Assembly (NCBI RefSeq): GCF_964340395.1 | Contig: NC_135558.1 | Coordinates: 15,640,000-15,703,999, forward strand | Direction: 5' to 3' | Source of the DNA: Glandiceps talaboti | Taxonomy: Eukaryota; Hemichordata; Enteropneusta; Spengelidae | Length of the DNA stretch: 64,000 nucleotides | In this document: in pieces, positions 54,841 through 64,000 of the stretch | Layout: each line of letters opens with the position of its first letter | How positions within the stretch are numbered: position 1 is the first letter of the stretch | Made by a program: the position numbers and the translations under genes | The notes under the pieces: model-generated | The model's input: only the letters and a program-made list of their open reading frames with translations | Databases searched by the model: none | What the model was told of the DNA's origin: nothing

Positions 54841-55126
54841 GGAAGTAAGCTTACCGTTGCTCCATAAATATTGCCATAATCTACATGATTTTTCGATAAA
54901 ATATATCAAATCTATTAAATACAAATAAAGGAACCTCTACGCATAAAACTCATGCCACACAAGGATGTATGTAATGTGTGTATTTACGTTTCGAAAATAC
55001 ATTATTATTACGATGATTTGATCGTAGCATGAGCAAAAAAGGTTCCAGTAGATCAGGGGTGATATGTTCTGAAATCACCCCGTTTGACGTCACACAGTAG
55101 ACGATATGTACGTATTTATGTGATAA
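54841..55126 (+). repeat. Dispersed repeat with perfect CRE (copy 2)
   Basis: Partner of 13630-13945. TGACGTCA lies at 55085-55092. It follows the CRE hairpin by about 340 bp. Confidence 0.7.
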
Positions 55127-56678
55127 AAGCCAAAACTGGTCAAAAGGGAGGACAAAGGGTGGTGCTGTAGCATAAATAAGGGGGAACCATTTGATTCCGG
55201 GGTGGGGGGTATGGAGGATTTTGAGGAAAAAAATGTTTCCAGGTGAACCAGAAAAAAAATTGATCCTGTAATGGCTTGAGAAAAAAAATTGTCATAACAG
55301 ACAGAAGTGAAAAAAAAAATTGTCACAATGCACCAGAAATGAGCAAATTTGGAAACCTTATTCTCATGTATTCTTTGGTGGCGAGCCGTCATAGGCGGCG
55401 CAAATGTTTTTAATACAAGTATAAATTCCTGTTTTTTCCAGCACTTGTCATTAAAGCATGTTCTATATAGCTCTGCTTTAAACCTTAGTGCACACAAAGT
55501 TTTCCTTTCCTTTTCTGACCCAAGAAAACATATATCAGGATTTTTGTTGCAATATCTCAAAGACACAGTCAATATCTGAAGGGGACTATTTGGCTTCTGT
55601 AAATTAAGACAATTTAAAAAACAAGACAGTAGTCAATAAACTAGTGTCACATTACACATGCCAGATATTTTCTTCTGGTTCCTGGTACTACTATGATGGC
55701 TTAAAGGAAAGCAATTCACAGGATTCAGGAGTACAGCACTCCCCAGATCAGTCAGCTCCTCAGGGATATTTTACCAGTCATCTTTTCACACGAAACCCAA
55801 AAATCTGCCATATGCGTAGTGTCTACCAGTTGGAACAGGTATGCTTGAGACCAAAACGTCGGTGTAATTTCCAATAAAGAATATTTAATTTTAGAAAAAC
55901 TGCAGCTTGCTACCTTTAATATACACTACAATATTTCCCTTAAGTCCTGTTTCCGTATACACGAAGAACTGGTGTTTGCCTGTAGTTGGACTGATACTTG
56001 CTCTGCTTACAAATCCAAAGTACTATGTCTAGATCTGTTGCACTTTACAAATACTTTACTATCTGGGTGTATTTTATATGAAATGTTTGAACATAGGCAC
56101 TCATTCTTTGGGCAATATGTCTGATTTGTAACTCGCCATCTCGTTTGAGCCAATCTCCATCCACGCATGGTGAAGCGCATTGAGTCCTGCACTGGGGACA
56201 AGCGACAGGTCACGAAATATTTACTGTGCTAGACCGCAAGATATGAAACTAAACTTTAAAAATCTGCACTCAAAGGACCGTTAGCTGAGTTAATATGTCT
56301 TAGGACATAATTTTATCTGCAAATTAAAAAGTACTCACTTATTCTACTTACTGGTGTATACTTAACCATCACTTTCAATTAACTGAACTCAAACCTGGTA
56401 TTTGGGCATAACTTAGAAACAATCCAATGACGTAATTTATAATACATATAAAAAATGTACAGGAATTCTCTACTATGTCGCCAACAACGCTAGCAATGTC
56501 AGAACACAAATTGTAATGCCATAGAAGGCATACATTGACTTTACACATTTTACTAAGAATAGTTGAATCAACAAGTATTTTCACTTGTCGATGAGTAAAA
56601 AGCTTATAAACTCAGTTTGTGCCACTTGTAATGACATCTGTACGTTTAAATTTTGCATTGCACATTGTTCTGTATTTA

Positions 56679-56706
56679 TAATAATAATAATAATAATAAT
56701 AATAAT
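56679..56706. repeat. (ATA)9 microsatellite
   Basis: Pure ATA/AAT trinucleotide run just upstream of the second X-box repeat pair. Confidence 0.95.
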
Positions 56707-56754
56707 TATGAAATAGTATATAGAAATAATATTTTTTGTAATAATCAGGTTTAT

Positions 56755-57330
56755 TGGAATATTAACCACCCTACCTGGGGTAGTTTTGTATGTTGAGTTC
56801 AAAAAGGGGGTCATTTTATGAACATTTGTTGCCATGGTAACCAAAATCACCATAATATGTTAATCATTTTTCCTAAATTTGACATAAAACATTGAAAAAA
56901 AAGATAATACAGTGAAAAAATGTCCTTGTATTAGACATGTATGAGTTAGTGCTACCTGGTGTAACATAAACCGTATAAAATTTGATGGCTGTTTCCATGG
57001 CAACATAAGGTAGACGTGAAAATTATGTTTTCATTACATACACATACATCTCACAAATAACATTATAAATCTGATAAATATCTTTTTATTTGCACATTGA
57101 CCCCACTACCAAGGGTAGTTTGTCATGCTGAATTAAAAAAAAAGTGGTCATTTAATGAACTTCAGTTGCCATGGTAACCAAAATAACCATAGTATGTGAT
57201 TTTTTGAAAAATTAGACATAAAACACTTTACAAATTTCAAATTTAGGAAAAAACATCATTGCTGTTTGAATGTATGGGTTGGTGATATATGTTGTAACAA
57301 GATTTCATGAGTTTTGAAATTATCTGTATC
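56755..57330 (+). repeat. Tandem pair of X-box-bearing repeats (copy 2)
   Basis: Two units corresponding to those at 11245-11800. Perfect X-box palindromes lie at 56828-56841 and 57165-57178 (GTTGCCATGGTAAC), and a variant GTTTCCATGGCAAC at 56991-57004. The shared leader is CCTACCTGGGGTAGTTTTGT. Confidence 0.75.
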
Positions 57331-57772
57331 AAACCTATGCAATTCTAAAACTCTAAAATCACCAGAATAAATTGTAAATACCTAATAAAATACCACCAGT
57401 TCTTGACAAATCCATTTACACAGCGTGGTTAAGTCTTTTATCACAAAATCTTCAAAGTAAGTGTACACACACATTTGAGTACAAGTTGACATGATCGTTG
57501 ACTCCATACTGTATATTATTGTTTGTACTTGGATTTTATCCAACAAAATATCGTCTGCTTTTAAATTCTCCAACTCAACTGACAACATGGTGTGCATATG
57601 CGTACGTACATATTTCCGGGTCCCAGTTACACATGCCAAATTCACTAAACGATAAGGACACAATATAGTTGGGATCGATCACAGTATCACTACATCGATT
57701 GTTACAAGAATATCAATATTATTATCCAGAATTTCTCAGTCGTGAAGATTGCTGACAAGTGCAGAATTGTAA

Positions 57773-57817
57773 AGATGGCGACTGGTTTATTTTGCGTGTG
57801 CAAGACGACTGACGTCA
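57773..57817 (+). promoter_or_regulatory. Possible YY1/CRE promoter-like cluster
   Basis: AAGATGGCG at 57773-57781 and a perfect TGACGTCA at 57810-57817 lie 28 bases apart. No gene is recognised downstream, so this is a weak call. Confidence 0.15.
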
Positions 57818-58084
57818 CTAGAATGTATTACAATGTAGCTATAGTTATCACGCGAATCACGCATGTTATGTGCACTGCATTTATGTGTATATGCAGCATG
57901 CAGTACGAGGTGTGCCATACACACATCATGTACACAAAATGATAGGCAATGAAAGCAACCAACTCACTAGTTTATTGTTTACATGACTTTGCCGAACGAC
58001 TAGGAATAATCATTCATTTACAAGTTGCTAAAATTTACACGAAGTTGACTTAAAACAGAAAGGGCATTGCAAATATTTTGTAAT

Positions 58085-58480
58085 GCATGGTATAGTCCGG
58101 ATTGTTTGTCTTGCTTTCAAGCAGACTACCGAGAGTTGATTGCTTTTATATTGATACAATAACATGTACCACTGACGCAGTCAATATAAAAAGACGCAAC
58201 AATGATGTTGTGTCTACCTGGAAAATTACACACATCGTGGCGAAAACACGTTCATATGGACATAGCACAGACGCACAGTGCAGTGAATACCTCACCTCAC
58301 GCTCCCACGTCAAAAATCAAAACAAAATAAATAAATAAATAAATGAATGAAACAACAAATTGCACTGTAAGACATGCCTAGCCATAGTTCTCTTCAGCAT
58401 GTTCAAATTTTATTTTATTTTAGGAGACAAAAATAGTGGTAGACGATATACGGCACCATGACACACTGTTTCGGGTAGTT
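58085..58480 (+). repeat. Segmental tandem duplication, unit 1
   Basis: Repeated at 58825-59165. Both start with GTCCG(G)ATTGT..GTCTTGC and share AGTTGATTGCTTTTAT, AAAAAGACGCAAC, TTCAGCATGTTCAAATTTTA and GTAGACGATA. The spacing is about 740 bp. An AAAT run lies at 58323-58347. Confidence 0.75.
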
Positions 58481-58824
58481 TTTTGAAAGATTACTTGACT
58501 TGACCTCGTTTCCTTCCCCAATACGAATTAGCACTTACGATTTTATGTGCAATTCACCTGTTTCTATTTCAATCGTGCACAATGAACCAAAAAACACAAC
58601 ACTCCAAAAAAAAATGGTATACACACTATACTTGCCCATCACAATAATAACCTTTACCGAGCCAGTAAGCATGTAAATATAACTGAGTTCCCTGACCGAT
58701 TTAGGAGTTCCCCGGTTGTGGCTCATGATCAAAGTGAAATCGAAAATTATGTTTGAACTGATATAAAGAAGTCAAGTCAGCTTCACGATAATATTTTGTT
58801 TTGTTTTTGTTTTTGAACAATAAT

Positions 58825-59165
58825 GCGTAGTCCGATTGTCTGTCTTGCTTTCAAACTACGGAAAGTTGATTGCTTTTATTTTGATACATAGCATGAATCA
58901 TTGTCGAAATCAACATAAAAAGACGCAACGCTGTACTGATGTTGCAATTCAGTGTTGCCATTGTTGTCTACCTGGATCATGGCAAACACAGGTTCATATA
59001 GACACAACACAGTACAGTTACGTCAAAACAAAAACATAAATAAATAAAACAAAAATAAGACATGCCTGGCCAAAGTTCTGTTCAGCATGTTCAAATTTTA
59101 TTTCATTTTACAACTAATACAAGGCAAATATAGTCGTAGACGATACACCACGCCACTGTGAGTCT
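58825..59165 (+). repeat. Segmental tandem duplication, unit 2
   Basis: Diverged copy (about 80%) of 58085-58480, with small deletions, still ending in the shared GTAGACGATACACC block. Confidence 0.75.
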
Positions 59166-60683
59166 TCAGTACGAACGGGACGGGTACGTGTTTGAAAGAC
59201 AATGAAACTGCTTCGTGTCAGTGTGGATGGTAATGAACCCAATCAAGAGAAAGTGAAATAAAGTGAGTACATAGTATTCAAGGTGGCTGGTTATCAGACA
59301 AAACTAAAAAGCCCAAAGTGTAAAATAAGAAATTTATTCATAATTATCTGGAAAATATTTGATGATTACGCGGCAAAACAAGACTAGCAATGTAGCGAAA
59401 GTGTTCGTTCTCGGTGAATTTAACCCTTGACCTAGTTTCACAAAGACATCGAAGGAAACGAGGTCAGTGTGACATATCATGCATGATCAACAACGTTTAC
59501 ATGAGAATACAACTAAATGTTGTCTAAACTTCAGTGGAAGAGAAATTCTGTTGATCAGACAACGACTATTTTCATTTTCTTAAAACATCTTGAAGATAAG
59601 AAGCAAAATGTGACACTGACAGACAGGCTAGTCCGTCCGGTACCATACACATGAGGCACTAACATACCACCATGTGCATCTGGTTGACTGGCATTGATTG
59701 TTATCACGTAATATTTAGCGCTAACTTTATGCTGTTGCTTCTAAATATTATTGAACTGTAATCTTTCTAAACAAGTCATGGAAATTGCCAGAAACCTGAT
59801 GATTTCATGACTGAATATGTTACGATCAAAATTTCCCTTACCTTCAGTTAAATTTTCTGATGGGAAGCAACACAATCATTTAGTGTGACATCTGATAAGC
59901 GACATTGATGATGGGTACAGCGACGTAATTCGTAAACAAATCTAACGTTGCGTTTATTTCTGTAAATGATCCTTAAATATCAAGTACACCTGTCTTCATA
60001 GCAAACAGAAATCTGAGGCCAAGTTTTGCAACGAATGGATACATCATTTGACTCCACCACAACGGCACAAAAATATATTGTGAACAATAAAATAAGTACC
60101 AATAGCTCAAAAACCAGTGGCTCAATTTTATCACACTCGCACAGCTCTGAGCGCCTGCGGGGTGTCGGAAAAAATCGATAATCTTTTCAGTAAACTTTGC
60201 AACACTGTATAATCAAAATAATTGTACCTGTCAGCGATTTGGGAATAATAATATTACAAATATAGTAAGACTCATTGCAAATATTGTTTTCAGGGAATGT
60301 TATCGGCAACATTATAAATCATAACAGAACAGTGTATTGCTTGGTCATGATGCGAGCTGTTCAGACAAATATCGGGGGGGGGGCTACTCCCTTATTTGAG
60401 TATACATTGATGTGCGACCTTTTGGGTTCGTTTTCAAGTCATTTGGTCTAAAATGAGGTCAGGGTTTTTTCGAACTCAAGAGTCTAAAACGGATCCACTT
60501 TGCATTATATCTGTGGCCATTTGTCCTTTGCCAAATCGTAATTGCCATAAATTGCCCCAAAATGTTGCCTCCTAAGGAAATGTATTTTGTATTTTATTGA
60601 CAATAGGACCAACAGGCACCATTCCTCTAAATTGTCTCTCACACAATGCTTTATTATTATATACTATTTAAACCCCTTCACTT

Positions 60684-60684
<1 letters not shown>

Positions 60685-60748
<64 letters not shown>

Positions 60749-60749
60749 T
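60685..60749. repeat. (TAA)~21 microsatellite
   Basis: Uninterrupted TAA/AAT run at the 3' edge of the minus-strand LINE remnant, consistent with growth from the LINE's simple-sequence tail. Confidence 0.97.
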
Positions 60750-61800
60750 CTTTATTGTATCTTTATCCAAATCTGGACATCAGACCTATTCACAATAAAG
60801 AAGGAAAATAACCTTACAATAATAATACAGAGAAAAACAAAGAAAATACACCTTAGCAGGTGTCAAAAACGGCTTATGTTTAAAATATTTATGTATTTGT
60901 TTTTTCGAGGCAGCTGATAGTGTATCGCTGTCTAAGTTTGAAGCATGTGTATGTGTATTTAGCCAATTCTTTAATTATATTCTCATTTTTACTGTTCATT
61001 ATATTAAGGAATTTTTCTGTGTCTGACAAATTTTAAAGTGTGCTAATAATATTTTCTTTCGTCCGTGAACATTTTACAATTTAAGATAAAGTGTTGCTCA
61101 TCTTCAATTTCATTGGTTTGGCACATGGGACATGTTCTACTGGCTATGTCTTGTTTATTGTGTCTACCTGTTTCTATTTTTAGTTTGTGTGAACTTATCC
61201 TTAGATTTGTCAGGGCAGATCTATGGAGAGGATTTTTTATAATGCTTAAATATTTCTCACAAGTAGTATCTTTTTTATTTGTCTATACGTACGGAGTTTA
61301 TTTTTATGGTTTTGTCCTTTGTTATCATTGTATAATATGTATACGGATTGTCTGTCATACAGTTCTTTTAGTTTCTCTTTGACTATATTACTTAATTTAG
61401 AATCACCTTCTGTAGCTATTTATGTCCATTCCTCCTCCATATTTATGAATTTTAAGATCTGCTTGATACCTGTTACCCAGTTTTGTGTCCCCATCCGCTC
61501 CATTTCTATACCCAGTTTGAATGCTTAATTTGCAAGAGAATCTGTTGGTTTCTATTTAATTTTTATCCAATACTTTACTGCCAAATAAAATTAGAGGGCT
61601 ACGTCCTAATTCTAGTAAACATGCTAAATTATGTGATTTGGGGCTAACCTGGAGTAGAAATTTACAGAAACGTGTATGCATTTTTTCAATGGGGTTTGTA
61701 ATATTTGTTAAATTTGTTGTGGATCTATCTTTCCACACTAGGGTATTATTTTTCAGTAGTTCTCGTGTCGTAATACGCTGTTCGTATTTTGGCTAGTTGC
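60750..61800 (-). mobile_element. LINE remnant, C-terminal part with Cys-rich motif
   Basis: On the minus strand: LLKNNTLVWKDRSTTNLTN, then HTRFCKFLLQVSPKSHNLAC and LLELGRSPLI (61738-61556). This corresponds to the FCK..L.V...N.av..ELGR.P series also seen in the 34.6-35.6 kb fragment. Further on (about 61250-61040) are NPLHRSALTNLRISSHKL, then RTCPMCQTNEIEDEQHFILN and a C, a C-x-x-C...H...C motif typical of the end of such ORFs. Stops and frame changes are present. Confidence 0.8.
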
Positions 61801-62060
61801 CAATTACTACCCATTTACCTTTGACTATATAAGTAATCACATGGTTGATAATTATAAAGTCTAAACACAGTACTCTTCTGTGCCAAGTGTCCAACGTTTT
61901 AAGGTAATGTAGCGGTCAGATATTATCCTACGCCAAATGTTTTGTTGTTTTCTCATATTTCCTACAATGATACCTGAACTGGGTTACTTGGTGACATCGA
62001 AATTAGGTCACATATAAGCTCCATTCACTTGTATGTAACTATGAAACTAAAGCTACATAA
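61735..62060 (+). repeat. Direct repeat, copy 1 (partner 63658-64000)
   Basis: Starts TTTCCACACTAGGGTATTAT in both copies and shares ACTATATAAGTAATCACATG and AAGGTAATGTAGCGGTCAGA. Its first 60 bases overlap LINE coding sequence, so the repeat is either an upstream LINE piece or a co-duplicated junction. Confidence 0.75.
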
Positions 62061-63657
62061 TTCACATGGGTTGATTTTCGCACTATTATCAAAAATAGAA
62101 TTTATATACAGACAGCAGATACATTTTGCATTTTTTATTTACTTTTTAGAGTAATTTAATAGATTAGTTTATGGATTGTGCGCACAAACTGTGTTGATTG
62201 CAGCACTGCGATTGCGAGAAGTGTATGGATCTTTATGTACTAATATGGACGCTATTTTTGTCATAGATATACCAAATTGCTGCATTAAATAATGTATATT
62301 TCATTCGTAATAAATTCAACGTATTCAATCTAAAGGTATACGTTTATTTTGTTCCTTTCTTATGGATTACTGTTCTGTGTTAAACTCATGGTGATCACCA
62401 GATTGCTTGCGAAATTGACAGAAATTACAAGGATATTCTCTGGCCGTGTGGGTTTTAACATAGACAAGTAATACTTGTTTGTGGTTGTAAGGATAAAGTT
62501 TCTGGTCTCTTCTTGTACACAATGCCTGAAGTGTTAAAAGCAAGATAAGATAACGACTCCATGTAGGGACATTGCCTTTCACGGTATTGAAATGTCAACA
62601 ATATCATGCTACATCACGATTCTGAGTCATGACGAACAGAGTCCAGCACATGACACGGATGCACGCTTGTAAAATTGACGGACGGACAGATAGACAGATG
62701 ATCCCATTCATAGGTCCTTCACCCCTCCTCACATGGGACTCTGCCCATTAACGGCGAAAGACAAACGATTGGATTTCCTTTCCGTTGTAATACGGTTGGT
62801 TGTCACAATACAAAGTTCATAGCGTTTTAAGGTGTTCCATGATCTCCATGGATATCCGTAATTCCTGGTGTAATAAACATACATCAAAATTTGGCTACCA
62901 AATTCCAGATAGATAAACATGTAAATACAAATTCGTGAATCTTATTTACATGTATATCACATGTACAATTCAACATATATGGCTTCCATTTTGCAATATT
63001 ACATACATCTCAAATCAACGACGAAGTAAAGCTTTTCTGGTCGATATCGCAAGAAAACTAGAGTTAATGAAATTTTGAAATACAACTGCTCCACTATAGG
63101 AAATTATGGTCATAATTGAGTCTAAAGGTGTACCTAGAACCCTTACCACTTGGTAACGTTATAGGGGTACAGATTCTTGATACAATGGCAACCATTTATT
63201 TGACGAGGCAGACTCATTAACCTTTATACAGTAACAAAAGACAGAAACCCAATTCGCAGTAGTAAGTTTATTGACACCAGTTTCACTGTTTTTTGGGTCA
63301 TTCGTAAATCCCCGAATAGAGGTGTCTAGGTTCAGAAAAAGCCGTTTTCATATGTAACTGTTTTGAAAGTTTAAACAAATTAAATATGAAGGACGATGTC
63401 GAGTTCGGTTGGGTTGTCTTGAGTTTAGTGGGTGAGACTATATTATATATCCATGCCTCTAGTGTCTTTGGTGAAACATGTTTTGTCATGCACAACAGCC
63501 CATAACAAGATGTCCAAGATCTAACAAGGGTAGGGTAAAATTAGAGGAAACACTCCGTTTCCAAATCCCTTGCACCTCAGACCACCAAACGTGGTCTGAA
63601 GTTGCACTACGGGCACCATCAAGTCCTCTACCCCGACAAATATTAGTAACGGCAATC

Positions 63658-64000
63658 TTTCCACACTAGGGTATTATTTTTCAGTAGTTCATGTCATAAT
63701 TTACGCTGTTCGTATTTTGGCTATTTGCCACGCTTGTTCTACTACTCCATTTACCTTTGACTATATAAGTAATCACATGCTTGATAAAGTCTAAAAACAA
63801 GTACTAATCTGTGCCAAGTGTCCAAAGTTTTAAGGTAATGTAGCGGTCAGATATCACCCTACGCCAAATGTTTAGTTGTTATTCTCATATTTCCTACGGT
63901 GTTACCTGAACTGGGTTACGTGGTGAAATCGAAATTCGGTCGCATATAAGCTCCATTCACTTGTATGTTACTATGTAACTTATAAAGCTACATATAGTTC
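63658..64000 (+). repeat. Direct repeat, copy 2
   Basis: About 90% identical to 61735-62060 and running off the window edge. It includes the same short LINE-derived segment on the minus strand. Confidence 0.75.

Larger units (their letters stand above)
53881..64000. other. Downstream intergenic region rich in repeats
   Basis: No gene could be supported here. It contains a CRE-bearing hairpin, a CRE-bearing dispersed repeat, a second X-box repeat pair, a tandem duplication near 58.1-59.2 kb, an AAT microsatellite and a LINE remnant. The longest open frame (minus strand, 55572-55090, 160 codons) lies in low-complexity T-rich repeat sequence and shows no domain. 59170-60680 and 62070-63650 hold nothing recognised. 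Confidence 0.6.

Noticed and set aside
55090-55572. Longest open frame in the window, minus strand, 160 codons
   Set aside because: It runs through T-rich, low-complexity repeat sequence with recurring TTTTTTTTCA-like units. There is no domain, splice context or conserved motif, and the + strand is open as well.
57382-57663. Minus-strand 93-codon frame with SVELENLKADDILLDKIQVQ
   Set aside because: Looks protein-like in part, but has no recognisable domain, no convincing splice sites and no repeat partner.
1-64000. CRISPR arrays, rRNA genes, functional tRNA genes, bacterial operons
   Set aside because: None is visible. Direct repeats here are tandem or dispersed without regular unique spacers, and the splice-site structure is eukaryotic.

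Overview
The window looks like nuclear DNA from a marine bilaterian invertebrate. It is AT-rich, with long introns, GT-AG splice sites, many microsatellites, foldback and MITE-like elements, decayed LINEs and at least one tRNA-derived SINE. Nothing in it is bacterial: there are no operons, rRNA genes or CRISPR arrays. The sequence alone does not fix the phylum; an invertebrate deuterostome or a lophotrochozoan would both fit, and both groups are known for expanded death-fold repertoires.

One real gene could be assembled, on the + strand across about 45.7 kb (7475-53180). Six exons join in perfect phase: 7475-7855, 9332-9459, 28742-28895, 29710-29838, 38619-38838 and 52877-53180. They give a 438-residue reading frame, not counting an unidentified signal-peptide exon upstream. 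The order is a divergent Ig V-like domain without the usual disulfide or tryptophan, a canonical C2/I-type Ig domain split by a 19.3-kb phase-0 intron, a short juxtamembrane stalk, one transmembrane helix, a short basic tail, and a death effector domain (DED) ending in an R-x-D-L motif. This predicts a single-pass Ig receptor with its own cytoplasmic DED, which could couple ligand recognition directly to FADD/caspase-8-type assembly without a separate death-domain adaptor. It is the main finding.

Layout. 1-7474: upstream region with a CpG-rich promoter candidate near 2150-2240 and a LINE 3' fragment. 7475-9459: V exon, then an (AT)n/(TG)n tract just upstream of exon 2. 9460-28741: giant intron 2, full of inverted-repeat elements, X-box-bearing repeats, a 2.4-kb transposon copy, a 180-bp tandem array and a dispersed family with a CTTCCGTAAGG end. 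28742-29838: second half of the C2 domain and the stalk exon. 29839-38618: intron 4, with a decayed long ORF, a 0.95-kb foldback, hairpin MITEs and a LINE reverse-transcriptase fragment. 38619-38838: transmembrane exon, lying between two 0.6-kb direct repeats. 38839-52876: intron 5, with a SINE, a minisatellite, and an L2/CR1-like LINE split by the second copy of the 2.4-kb transposon. 52877-53880: DED exon and 3' UTR. 53881-64000: downstream repeats and a further LINE remnant.

The second main finding is that the two copies of the 2.4-kb transposon differ by a clean inversion of an internal segment of about 265 bp.
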